Notes under the pieces: generated by a model | Databases searched by the model: none | What the model was told of the DNA's origin: nothing | Seen by the model: only the letters and a program-made list of their open reading frames with translations | In this document: piece after piece, positions 46,203 to 56,319 of the stretch | Numbering within the stretch: position 1 is the stretch's first letter | Layout of the letters: each line of letters opens with the position of its first letter | Made by a program: the position numbers and the translations under genes | Assembly (NCBI GenBank): GCA_030512295.1 | Contig: JAULSR010000004.1 | Span: 1,364,001 to 1,428,000 of the forward strand | Source: Bombardia bombarda | Lineage: Eukaryota; Ascomycota; Sordariomycetes; Sordariales; Lasiosphaeriaceae | Reading direction: 5' to 3' | DNA: 64,000 nt

Positions 46203-47258
46203 ATGGACGGCAAGAGGCACCCGAGCTCTTTCCAGCAGCTGGAGAAGCTCGGCGAGGGAACCTATGCAACCGTGAGCAACCAGTCCAGCCCCTCTATCTC
46301 CTCCCCAGCCTGCTGATCCTGTCTTTAGGTTTTCAAAGGACGTAACCGCCAGACGGGCGAGCTCGTCGCCCTCAAAGAGATCCACCTCGATTCAGAGGAA
46401 GGCACACCTAGCACGGCCATCCGCGAGATCTCCCTCATGAAGGAGCTGAAGCACGAGAACATAGTCGCGCTTCATGATGTCATTCACACCGAGAATAAGC
46501 TTATGTTGGTATTCGAATACATGGATGGCGACCTTAAGAGGTACATGGACACTCAGGGCGACAGGGGAGCCTTGAAACCTATGGTGATCAAGTCCTTCAT
46601 GTACCAACTGCTCAAGGGGATCGACTTCTGCCACAAGAACCGCGTTCTTCACCGCGATCTCAAACCCCAGAACCTCTTGATCAACAGCAAGGGTTCTCTG
46701 AAGCTGGGCGACTTTGGGCTGGCGAGAGCTTTCGGCATCCCCGTCAACACCTTCTCCAACGAGGTCGTCACCCTCTGGTACCGCGCCCCCGACGTCCTGC
46801 TAGGCAGCAGGACCTACAACACAAGCATCGATATCTGGTCGGCCGGCTGCATCATGGCCGAGATGTTCACCGGCAGGCCCCTGTTCCCGGGCACGACGAA
46901 CGAGGACCAGATTGTCCGCATCTTCCGCATCATGGGCACACCCACGGAGCGGACCTGGCCCGGCCTGACCAGCTTCCCCGAGTACAAGACGACATGGCAG
47001 ATGTATGCGACGCAGAACCTCTCGAGCATCCTGTCGCAGATCGACCACGCCGGCATCGACTTGATCTCACGCATGCTGCAGCTGCGCCCCGAGCTTCGCA
47101 TCTCGGCCCACGACGCGCTGCAGCACCACTGGTTCAACGACCTGATGCCCCAGCAACCGCAGCAGCAACAGCACCACCAGCAGCAGCAGCCCATGATGCA
47201 GCCGCACAGGGGCTACCAGCAGACGGTGCCCAGCCAGCAGAATTATGAAAGCTATTAG
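46203..47258 (+). CDS. PHO85: Cyclin-dependent kinase Pho85
   Basis: Two exons, 46203-46271 and 46329-47258, encode 332 residues. The intron falls just after the glycine loop (LGEGTYAT|VFKG), a usual place in fungal PHO85 genes. The protein kinase domain shows LKEIHLDSEEGTPSTAIREI with an exact PSTAIRE helix, FEYMDGDLKRYMD, HRDLKPQNLL, DFGLA, and SNEVVTLWYRAPDVLLG. Pho85 pairs with several Pcl/Pho80 cyclins to control phosphate response, glycogen and cell cycle. There is no Thr in the T-loop at the position phosphorylated in Cdk1 (a Ser lies in NTFSNEV), as in yeast Pho85. The last 30 residues are Q/H/P-rich. This is one of the surest calls in the window. Confidence 0.97.
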
Positions 47259-48476
47259 CTATAGCAATCAATGTTACAGCCGCCGCATTTGTGCTGCTGC
47301 TGTTATTGGCAGATGATACCCAACCGGCTACATTACGACAGGTGCCGCGAGGAGGCACTAATTCAGGGGAAAGTTCATGGCAGCGCGGGGCCAGCGGTAT
47401 ACTGCGAAACGTACAGGAGTACGGAAGGGACTTTTCACACGAGCAGTGGGATTCCGACGAGGAAAGAGGAGGGTGCTACGGGTATTCTTGATTTCGGGCG
47501 AATTGCGCACATCCTTAGGACGGTTTGGTTACACAGTTTTTAAAAAAAAGGAGGGGATAAAGAAGCGAAAAAAGACAGATAAAATGGTTCTTTTTTTGGC
47601 AGATAAAGAATATCACTCTTGTAACGATGTAATGATAGTCCTTAGTTATTCTGATACTAGTATCAGGAGGGTAAATCAGGGGCTGTAGTGTAATGGGGGT
47701 TGGAGGGTGGCGGGTAGCTTGGTCTGGTTGATGAGAGGATGGAACTGGAGGGGGGTTGAGGGATGGGGGAGGGGTATTCGGCGTGACCTTTTGTGATTTC
47801 TGACGGACCGGGATGCGGCTTCTCTTGTTTTTGGGAAAGCGCTGAACTGGCCGTAGAAGTTTCTGTTTTCCTTTCCTCTGGGTTTCGTGCAGGAGAGGGA
47901 AACATGAAAGGCGGTTGTGGTTTGTTGAGCAGGGCACGGAGGCATGGCAGGCAGGGCTCACGACGGATATTTCTAAATAGATGTCTATCTCTTTGTGTCA
48001 GGATGACTTTGAGGTAGCGAATAATACCCCTAAGTTTAAAAGAGGGACAGGGGAGCTCAGAAGGTTATTATGGCATCATGGTGTGGAGGACATGATCGTT
48101 AAGTCTCCATACCGTTTCTTACCCGTGGAGCGCGGGGATCTAGGTTTAATACAATACCCCGCCGATTGCTTATCGATAAGGACGACCACCCCTTATCCAT
48201 GTCCATACCACCGTCCATCGGTGCTACCTTGGCTGCCTTACCTTAGTCAACCTTACCTACCTTACCTATCAGCGCAACACGACACGGCAATCCGTCAACC
48301 CTTTCCATTAAAGCATTCACCTTTTGCTGCCTTCAACCAAACCGGAACTAGGAAATGGGCAGCAATCGTTGCGAATACATAGCCCCTAGCTGTTTCCGCC
48401 CGGAGACTCACGCCCTCAGTCGCGCATGACTGGGCGATCCGATCGATAGCCGACTGCCCGCTGTGGAACCGCCCCA
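47259..48476. other. Intergenic region, no gene seen
   Basis: Between PHO85 and SGF73, both on the plus strand. It contains the PHO85 3' UTR and SGF73 promoter. Short TACCTTACC repeats occur at about 48233-48270. Confidence 0.5.
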
Positions 48477-49921
48477 ATGGCCACGATAGAATCGCGCAAA
48501 GGTACCGCCATTCTCAGACACGCGTCATTCCACCTTGTTCTTGTCGCGCATTTTGTAGCTAACCTGTCGCGCTTACTGCTTGCGCCGCAACAGATGAAGA
48601 GGCCACGACCATAAAGGTCGCCTCGGCCAAGAACCCATCGTCAGTCGCCAAAGCACGGACACATGGCGCCATCAAACTTAAGAAGGCGGCGCCCAAGCAG
48701 TTGAAAGCTGGCAACTGGAGGGATGCCAGTGTCATTGATAGTTAGTTCACGTTGCTTGAATTCTCGCTCCTCCGACGTATGAACACATGTAATAACCCTT
48801 CCGGGTTGCAAATCACAGTAGAAGACAAGAAGAAGGCCAAAGACCTCGCCATCACCGCCGTCGTTACGCCCCCGAGTCCCGTCGTCAACCAGCTCGACGA
48901 TACCTGCCGCGAAACATTCGCCACAGGCCGCCCCCTCGACGATATCCCCGATCTATTCCAGTGCAAGCACTGCAAGAAGAGCATCCTCCTGACCGCCGCC
49001 ACTGACCACATCGCGCAGTGTCTGAAAGTCAAGAAGGAGAAGGCGCAGCGTAAGAAGGAAGCGCGAGAGGCGCGTGAGCGAGCAAAGGAGGCCGCTCGGG
49101 AGGAGGAAGCCCGGAAAGCAGAAGGCGACGGCGACGCGCGCGGGGACGATGACAGTGATGCCGATGAGGACGTGGAGGTCAAGGGCCCCAACGCTGGCAA
49201 GACGACCAAAAAGGTCAGCGGCAAGAAGACAGACGGGGCCGTCAGCGGCAAGAAGAGGAAGGCCGAGGGCGACCCCGACAAGGGCCCCAAGGCGAAGAAG
49301 AAGAAGGACGAGCCCAAGCCGAAAGCTGCGAAGCCCAAGGGCCCTGTCGATGTCGAGCGGCAGTGTGGTGTCCCGCTGCCAAACGGGCAGCCCTGCGCGC
49401 GGTCGCTCACGTGCAAGAGCCACAGTATGGGAGCGAAGAGATCCGTGCCGGGGAGATCGCTGCCTTACGATATGTTGCTAGCCGCGTATCAGAAGAAGAA
49501 CCAAGCGAAGCAGCAGAAGGCTGCTATCGATGCGAATGCGCCGCTGGAGGACGAGGACGAGGCAAACGCCGCTGCGGTGGACAGCGACGAGGAGACGGCC
49601 GCAGTTATGAATGCCTTGGCTCATTGGAACCCCCAACCGGTCGTACCGCAGCCCGTATTTACTTCGATCAAGCGGCAGTATCATCTCGCCCGTCTACACG
49701 AACAATTACAAACAGCAACCAATGGCGGCCGCTTGAATATCTTCAAGGTCAGCGGCTTTGGCGCACAGCGCTTGCCAGAGGGCCACCCTGGCCTGTATGA
49801 GAATGATGACGCGGCGGGCGAGCCTGACACGGCTATGATGGGCACGTTTTCGCGGCGATCTTCGAGTTTCAGCGTTTCTGGAGCACCCCAACGACAGCCG
49901 TCGGTGACAAGCCGAGCTTAG
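48477..49921 (+). CDS. SGF73: Sgf73/ataxin-7-like SAGA subunit, short form ending at TAG
   Basis: Three exons, 48477-48501, 48594-48740 and 48819-49921, encode 424 residues up to the TAG. Sgf73 anchors the deubiquitinating module (Ubp8, Sgf11, Sus1) to SAGA. Visible are an N-terminal zinc finger near residue 104 (CKHC ... DHIAQC) preceded by the GNWRDA segment, and a basic K/E-rich linker. The SCA7 domain is at about 233-290 (ERQCGVPLPNGQPCARSLTC, SHSMGAKRSVPGR, YDMLLAAYQ). A conserved-looking GFGAQRLPEGHPGL block follows. The frame then meets a single TAG, beyond which the same frame stays open for 593 codons (next entry). The short form contains both zinc-binding domains and could be functional alone. 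The first two exons have GT-AG borders in phase 1. Confidence 0.92.
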
Positions 49922-49933
49922 GAGGCTCGGCTT
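49909..49933 (+). promoter_or_regulatory. Perfect 9-bp hairpin with the SGF73 TAG stop in its 7-nt loop
   Basis: AAGCCGAGC (49909-49917) pairs perfectly with GCTCGGCTT (49925-49933). The loop is TTAGGAG (49918-49924), and it contains the stop codon TAG at 49919-49921. The stem is GC-rich (six of nine pairs are G-C). The structure is seen directly; a role as an RNA-editing substrate is inference. Confidence 0.85.
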
Positions 49934-51703
49934 AATCGTCCATCGTCGCCACCTGTCGTTGTCACTTCATCTCCGCCACTGCAGCCACCGCCGCCGCCGC
50001 AGCCTCAGGGTGGTGAATCTGCGTCTCCCCGTACTCTGTCACCGAGTGGGGCAGACGACCCTACTGCTCTTTCACGTGTGCTGCCGCCGGCGAAATCACA
50101 ACCGGAACGGATACAGAAACCAGTTAAGGAGGCTTCGCTTCCGACTCCCGCTGAATCGGTGGAGACGCCGTCGAGGAAGGGGTCGGTTTCTACTCCAGCA
50201 CAACCGGTGGAGAAACGGATACGGAAGGGGTCGGTTTCTTCGACACAGCTGGAACAGAGACCGCTGAGGAAGCCATCGATTTCGACTTCTACACAGCCGA
50301 TACAGCAATCATTAAGGGGGGGATCGATTTCAACTCCTGCACAGCCGGCACAGACACCGCCACGGAAGGCGTCTGTTTCAACTTCGACACAACCTGTACA
50401 GACACCGCGACGGAAGGCGTCGCTTTCAACCCTGGCAAAGGATGGTAGCCCTGCTGCAAAATTAAACACAAATACCGAACGTGACCAGCGAAGAGTCTAC
50501 ACTCCAGTTCCTAGCTCGGCTAGGGTTCCATCCTCCAGGTCGATTGTCACTTCACGGCCTCCTTCGCGCTCGACTGCGAAGCTAAGGCTGAATTCATCCC
50601 CAGAAGAAGCTCAGCCAAGTCCAACAGGTGTCAGAAGATGCTCAGATACTGCCCAGTTGTCAAGGGCTCCTTATCCGCGCCCTAGTCCCAGACCCGGAGG
50701 ACAATCCAATCCGGTCAGACCGCAGGGGCAAGCAGCAAGTCTGAGTCCAGCGTCCGTTAATCCGGGCGCCTTTGGCGCAGCTGGCTCTGGACCAAGTCTA
50801 TCGGCAAGATCTGAACCAACCGCACTCAAGGAAGCCGGTGTCCGACTTCCTCGAAAACCTGCAGCGCCTCCATCTACACCTATATCTACACCCAGACCAA
50901 CACCTGTATCTGGAACCCGACCCAGCTCCAGACAGTCTTCGGGTAGACGTATGTCAGTAGCATTACAGTCACCTTCGTCTGTTAGAGCACCTCGTCGTGA
51001 GAGTATGGGGGGGCCACCACCAAATTCGCCCCAGTGGCTTCTGCAGACGCCGTTGGAATCTCGCCCCGAGGCATTTGGCAACTTGTCGGCTGGCAGTCAA
51101 GCCAGGAGGTTGGGATCCGCTCAATTCCCATATCCTACCGGTGCCCATCTGTGGCCATCGCAAGCCATAATGACTGGATTTTCGCCAGCGGCGATACCGG
51201 GGCTGCTTGTCGGTCCGCAGGGAGATGCCCAGGTGCCGCCGAACTTCAATCCGGCGGCTGCTTCATCTAATAATAATGAAAGAGAATTGCTGCAGGCTTA
51301 CCAGGCTCAGCTGAGAAGATCCCATATACAGGCACGGCTGGAAGCTCAGGCGCAAATGCAGGCCAGAGCCCAGGCAATAGCGATGATGCGGCAGTCGCAA
51401 GGAGTGGCTCCTGCTATGGGGCAGCACCAGCAACAGCGGCAGCTACGGCATCAGCAGCATCGGCAACAGCAGCATCGGCAACAGCAGCAACAGCAGGTGA
51501 CACCCAGCTTTGCTGCTATGAACATGGGACCGCAGCAGCAGCAGCAGCAAGAGCGGCTGCGGCTGCGACGGCAGCAACACCTACTGCGGCAGCGGCAACA
51601 GCGGCAACGGCAGCAGCAGCTTGGGAACTCTCCCTTGGGACTTTCGCCGTATCCGGTCGCAGGCCACCAGCAGCGGCAGGGGCAGCCGTTTAGTCCGTTT
51701 TGA
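49922..51703 (+). CDS. In-frame continuation of SGF73 beyond the TAG (Q-rich C-terminal tail)
   Basis: The frame continues directly after the TAG with 593 sense codons to a TGA at 51701-51703, so the full-length protein would be about 1018 residues. No ATG start lies near the 5' end of this stretch, which argues against a separate gene. The sequence is protein-like throughout: a P-rich linker, six 16-residue repeats, S/P-rich disorder, then a helical QAQLRRSHIQARLEAQAQMQ segment and long glutamine tracts coded by CAG. The Q-rich tail is typical of SAGA and ataxin-7 type proteins. Expression requires the TAG to be bypassed by A-to-I editing, readthrough or splicing. Otherwise this is a recently lost tail. 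Confidence 0.75.
   Translation, partial: EARLNRPSSPPVVVTSSPPLQPPPPPQPQGGESASPRTLSPSGADDPTALSRVLPPAKSQPERIQKPVKEASLPTPAESVETPSRKGSVSTPAQPVEKRIRKGSVSSTQLEQRPLRKPSISTSTQPIQQSLRGGSISTPAQPAQTPPRKASVSTSTQPVQTPRRKASLSTLAKDGSPAAKLNTNTERDQRRVYTPVPSSARVPSSRSIVTSRPPSRSTAKLRLNSSPEEAQPSPTGVRRCSDTAQLSRAPYPRPSPRPGGQSNPVRPQGQAASLSPASVNPGAFGAAGSGPSLSARSEPTALKEAGVRLPRKPAAPPSTPISTPRPTPVSGTRPSSRQSSGRRMSVALQSPSSVRAPRRESMGGPPPNSPQWLLQTPLESRPEAFGNLSAGSQARRLGSAQFPYPTGAHLWPSQAIMTGFSPAAIPGLLVGPQGDAQVPPNFNPAAASSNNNERELLQAYQAQLRRSHIQARLEAQAQMQARAQAIAMMRQSQGVAPAMGQHQQQRQLRHQQHRQQQHRQQQQQQVTPSFAAMNMGPQQQQQQERLRLRRQQHLLRQRQQRQRQQQLGNSPLGLSPYPVAGHQQRQGQPFSPF
50135..50431 (+). repeat. Six 16-residue coding repeats (RKxSVST...QP) in the SGF73 tail
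   Basis: A roughly 48-bp unit encodes [RK][KG]xS[VIL]S[TS] followed by xxQPxQ. The central Ser recurs every 15-16 residues, six times. Each unit offers a basophilic-kinase type site (R-K-x-S or R-R-K-x-S). The repeats lie wholly downstream of the in-frame TAG and contain no stop or frameshift. Confidence 0.85.
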
Positions 51704-52750
51704 GTTAGGCGATAAGCTAGTTCAGGATGGGTGTTTCGTTTAGTTTTTTGCTATGGGACAATATATCCTCTTGGTGTGGGGCATGGTTTTTCCTGCTCAT
51801 CCGTCGGAAAGGATGCCCTGGAGTAGCACGGCCTTTCTTGTTTTTTTGTCTTCTTCTTTTTTGCTTTAGCTTCCGTCTTTGTTTAGTACGGACGGATGGA
51901 TGTAGTTTTTCGTCTCTCATCTTGCTGCGTTTTGCTTACTAGCGAGGCGACAGAAGCAAGTGTGAAGGATTTAAATGCCCCGGTAGGTTAGGTAGGCAGG
52001 TATGTGAGCGGCAAATCAGGTTACGCCGCGGCGAGATGGGATCACATCAACATATGGAAAGATGTTTATTTGCTTTGGTCACACACACAAACGCGCCTAG
52101 GCATATACCGGATCGGGTACAGTTGTTATTGCTGGTCAGCCACTCAGTCGGTGTTGGTCGTTGGTCTATGGTCTATCTACCGGGTCATGGGACGAACGAA
52201 TAGGTCCCTAGAGATAGGTGGACTAGACTGAACTGAGTAGGAATGCTCTGACGCATATGTTCAGCGCGAATGCCCTCGCATATATACATTGGGGCGTTTG
52301 ATGGGCGGTTATTTAGTACTTTGAGGAGAGGGAAGGAGAGGATCAAAAGGAAGGGAATATTGGCAGTGGGAGGTATCCCATACCGTGTTGTCAGTTAGAT
52401 TGCCGAAAGGGCAGTTAGGTCTCAGCACAAGAATGAATTGCTGAAAGAGAAAAGAAATAATGAAGAATTCCTTCTCTGCAATTCGTGTTTATCGATCTAG
52501 TGAGTTGATACTACTGGGGTTAGGAGTATATATCAAAAACGACAGTATTCAGGGCCTTGTCTACGATGCCTGAAAGAACTTCTCAAGTCTCAACTTCATA
52601 ATCTGCCAAGTAACCTGACATCATAGGCATCAAAGGCATCTCCATGAAAATCATCAGGATATTGTCAACCCACACAACCCAAGTGGAGTGGCGTACGTAA
52701 GAATGGCGCCAGTATCCGTTTGCTGTGCCGAGACTCGGATACGGGCGGGT

Positions 52751-52759
52751 TTATCAGAT
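52751..52759 (-). promoter_or_regulatory. SreA-type GATA site (ATCTGATAA), copy 1
   Basis: Perfect match on the minus strand to ATCWGATAA, the extended GATA site of fungal iron-responsive repressors (SRE, SreA, Urbs1). It is about 930 bp upstream of the siderophore transporter ATG. Confidence 0.65.
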
Positions 52760-52783
52760 CCCGCCGTGGGTCCCCGAAAATGA

Positions 52784-52792
52784 TTATCAGAT
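52784..52792 (-). promoter_or_regulatory. SreA-type GATA site (ATCTGATAA), copy 2
   Basis: Second perfect ATCWGATAA match, 33 bp from the first and in the same orientation. A further AGATAA core lies at 52798-52803 on the plus strand. Confidence 0.65.
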
Positions 52793-52810
52793 CCTTTAGA
52801 TAATCTGCGG

Positions 52811-52815
52811 CCAAT
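52811..52815 (+). promoter_or_regulatory. CCAAT box adjoining the GATA cluster
   Basis: CCAAT lies 19 bp after the second SreA-type site. The CCAAT-binding complex with HapX activates iron-uptake genes during iron starvation, often near GATA sites. A single pentamer is weak evidence by itself. Confidence 0.45.
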
Positions 52816-53686
52816 CAGCCTTTGCGCCCCTGGCCCGAAGCGGGCCCCCTGGCAGAACCTTGTCACACCCCCCTCCTCTTCGAGTTCTTGAACGAAGCCA
52901 AATTCAGACGATCGCGCAGGCAGAGCACCAATCACCCCTACCGGCGACGGTTGCCTCGGGTAGGCAAAGGTGGCTGGTGGGAGGGCTCAAAGGGGAGCTG
53001 ACAGGGCTCTTGTGATTTTTTCCTCCTTTTGTGGATTCAAAAGAGTTGAGACAAGACAGGCCATGAGCCAGCTGAGAAGGATGACAGCTGACTGGTGACT
53101 GGTGCGGCGTGGTGACTACCTAGCAGCAAAGCAACAGGCAGGTGGTGCTTGTCGTGGGGGGGTGTAAAAAAGGCGCAAAAGGGTTCCATTCATCATCATC
53201 CTACCACCCCTTTTCCCTACCTTTACTTTACTTTGCCATACCTTATTCTATTCAGTACATATTACCTTTTGGTTAGGCAGGTCCTTTTTTCGGAGATACC
53301 TTGCTTTGGGATGTCTGTGACGGAACAGCTGCTGCAACCTTTTCTGTACAACACACCTCTCGGTCTTAGTGTCGGAAGTACATACGAAACCTTGGATATT
53401 TTGTCTCAGCGCCGCTCACTTTGTACTTCAGACTGCCTCCGCCCCTTTTGCAACACGAAGCTAGAGAATTAGAAAAGAAAGACGAAAAAGAAGGGAAAAC
53501 CCCGAGTTGGGACCAAACTGGGCGGTTGGGTAGTGCCTGCCTCATGAACAGACAAGTAGCACGGTCATTCGCAGCTTCCTTCGTTACAACACAACAGCAG
53601 CGGCAAGAAATTTGAATGCTGTGTCGAGCCGACGACGGACCGCTGCTAGTAGTACCATTGATAGGCGACGGACGGCAGTAACAGGC

Positions 53687-55739
53687 ATGGGCAACAGCAG
53701 TGTCGCCGGTGATGCGGCGGCGCCCCTCATACACGACTCGGATCACCAACACCAACACCAACACCACGTCGTTACACATCGCAACGATTACAGCTATGGC
53801 TCGACCACATCTACGTCTTCTGCGTCGACATCCGTCACATCTGATCCCGACGACGACGATGACGAGGTGCAGGATGGCGTGCGTCGCATCGAGGCAGTCT
53901 CTCGTGCTTGGACAAAATCCGGCCTCATAGTTGCTTACATGAGGTTTGTAGCCAATCTTTGTTTTGTAGATTCTCTTTTTTCATGGTTGCTAACATCTTT
54001 TGTTAATAGTATCTTACTGATGGCTTTCACAATATCATTGGAGGGCCAGGTGACATACGCCCTTGCAGCCTTTGCCGTGAGCTCCTTCAACAACCACTCT
54101 CTGCTGTCAACCGTCTATGTTGTCCAGAACGTTGTCAATGGTACGTATCCAGCAAGCATGTGTAACATACCTTAACCAAAGCATACCACCCCTCATATGC
54201 TAACCGATATACCAAAACTCAGCCGTCATCAAACCCCCCATGGCCAAGATTGCCGATGTGTTTGGCCGTCTCGAGGCCTTCGCCATCTCCGTCACCCTCT
54301 GCGTCCTGGGCTACATCCTGATGGCCTCTTCCAAGAACGTGGAGACGTACGCCTCGGCCCAGATCTTCTACTCGGCCGGCTCGACCGGCCTGCAGATCCT
54401 CCAGCAGGTCTTCATCGCCGACACGAGCGACTTCCTCAACCGGGCCCTCTTCTCCAGCCTCCCAGACAGCCCCTTTCTGGTCACCGTCTGGATAGGCCCC
54501 GCCATCGCCTCGGCCATCCTCGCAACCTCGTCCTGGCGATGGGGCTACGGCATGTGGGCACTCATCCTGCCCATCGCCTTCCTCCCGCTCGCCCTGAGCC
54601 TTTTCCTTAACGGCAAGAAGGCCGAGCGCGCCGGCTTGTTAAAGACGAAGCACCGCCATCATCAGCACCACGAGGCAGACGAAAACGGCAGCAGCAGCAT
54701 CACCAGCAGCAGCAACATCCTCACCAGACCTGCCGCCCACGCCGCCAACACCCTCTTCCGCGACCTCGACATAGTCGGCATCCTCCTCCTCAGCGCCGGC
54801 CTCGCCCTCATCCTCGTGCCCCTAACCCTCGTCTCCCGCTCCCCCAATGGCTGGCACGACCACAAGATCCTCGCCATGATCGCCACCGGCTTCCTCCTCC
54901 TCCTCATCGCCTTCCCCCTCTGGGAGTCCCACCCCAAACTGACCCCCCACCCCCTCTTACCCCTCGAGCTCCTCAAGTCCCGCACCTTCTGCGCCGGCTG
55001 CGGCCTCGGCTTCGTCTACTTCATGGTCTTTTACATCGCCGTGCAGCCGTACTTCTACTCCTACCTCCTCGTCGCCCTCAACCTGCCCGTCAGCCGCGCC
55101 GGCCCCGTCACCCAGACCTTCTCCTTCGCCTCCACCATCGCCGCCATCCTCGCCTCGCTCGCCATCCGCCACTCCTCCCCTAGGAGTACCAGCCCCCGCC
55201 CCCGCCCCTACATCATCGCCGGCGCCATCCTCTACACCCTCGCCATCGCCGTCCTCTTGCACACGCGCACCCGGTCCTCCACCCTCGCCTCGCTCGTCCT
55301 CGCGCAGACGCTCCTCGGCGCCGGCGCCGGCCTCATGCACGTCGCCACCCAGCTCGCCGTGCAGGCCAGCTGCGGCGCCAACCACGCGCACGTCGGCGTC
55401 GCCACCGCCGCCTTCCTCACCCTCGTCGAGGTCGGCGCCGCCGTCGGCGCCGCGATTTCGGGCGCCGTCTGGGGCCGCCTGGTGCCCGCGAAACTGGTGG
55501 CGTATCTGCCCGAGGCGAGCAAAGGGGACGCGCGCAAGATCTACTCGAGCGTCGTGGTGGCGTGCAGCTATGCGTGGGGCTCGCCGGAGCGGGAGGCGAT
55601 CGCGCGGGCGTATCAGGAGACCATCACGGTGTTGTTGTGGATTGCGCTGGTGTTGTGTTTGCCGCTGGTGGGGCTGGCGGTGTTGGTTAGGGATGGGGGT
55701 GGGGTGGGGAAGAAGAAGGGGGGAGGGTTGGGTTGGTGA
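53687..55739 (+). CDS. Siderophore-iron transporter (SIT/ARN family MFS)
   Basis: Three exons, 53687-53943, 54010-54140 and 54223-55739, encode 634 residues from the ATG at 53687 (MGNSSVAGDA). Upstream extension of the frame begins only at TTG. The N-terminus has a His/Gln tract and an acidic run (DPDDDDDEVQDG). The conserved SIT block starts at RRIEAVSRAWTKSGLIVAYM and continues through SLEGQVTYALAAFAVSSF and VIKPPMAKIADVFGR. About 12-14 hydrophobic segments follow, including ATSSWRWGYGMWALILPIAF and FYIAVQPYFYSYLLV. The loop near the C-terminus keeps RKIYSSVVVACSY and the REAIARAYQET segment. Members import ferric siderophores by proton symport; the particular siderophore cannot be told. 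The third exon is strikingly rich in C-ending codons. Upstream SreA-type sites point to iron repression. Confidence 0.94.
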
Positions 55740-56319
55740 TTGGGGGTGGGGGTGGTGGTGATGAGGGTGATGGGGATGATGACGATGAGGGTGAAGGGAG
55801 TAGTGGTGGTAGCAGGCCGTCATCGCGGGGTGGTGTACAAAAGGGTTGGTGGCGGCGGTGGTTGTCTGGTGTGACTACGGGTTCCAATTAGCGCTCATTG
55901 TGTGTTTTTTGGTTTTGGTTTGGTTTGAAAGGCAGTAGAAACGCGTACACACGCACACACACATGATTGGATTTGTCCAATCTGCAAAGCTAGAGATACC
56001 TATTTGATTTATAGAAATTCACTTATTTCATCCCAACATATCTACGATGGACAAAATATCATAGATCTACAATAAACATATATACAATCTGTATTTACGT
56101 GTAATACACGAGGTTTTGTCTCTTTTTCTTATGTATTTATTTGCATACGTACCTAGTTAATGCCCTTAAAAGAGTGCAGCATGTGTTACCCACTTCAACC
56201 AGCCAGACCCAAGCTGACTATTGGTCCACACGGACACGAGTAGGTATGCACATTCCTACTTGTTACACAAGTCTTACAGATACCGCCCCTTACTTGTTTT
56301 GGCGAGATTCGTTCCTCGC
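55740..56319. other. Convergent intergenic region, no gene seen
   Basis: 3' ends of the transporter (+) and the oxidoreductase (-) face each other. The first 120 bp are G/T-rich; 55970-56150 is AT-rich and probably carries poly(A) signals. Confidence 0.5.

Larger units (their letters stand above)
51704..53686. other. Intergenic region and promoter of the siderophore transporter
   Basis: No gene seen in 2 kb between SGF73 and the transporter. It contains a cluster of GATA-type sites and a CCAAT box (annotated separately) and pyrimidine-rich leader-like sequence from about 53200. Confidence 0.55.

Noticed and set aside
45611..46345. Plus-strand ORFs just before PHO85
   Set aside because: C/T-rich leader-like sequence without domains, overlapping the PHO85 start and intron in another frame.
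49904..49921. 18-bp GT...AG segment around the SGF73 TAG as a mini-intron
   Set aside because: Although in frame, 18 bp is far below the minimum for spliceosomal introns. Longer in-frame candidates ending at the same AG are noted as alternatives in the editing finding.
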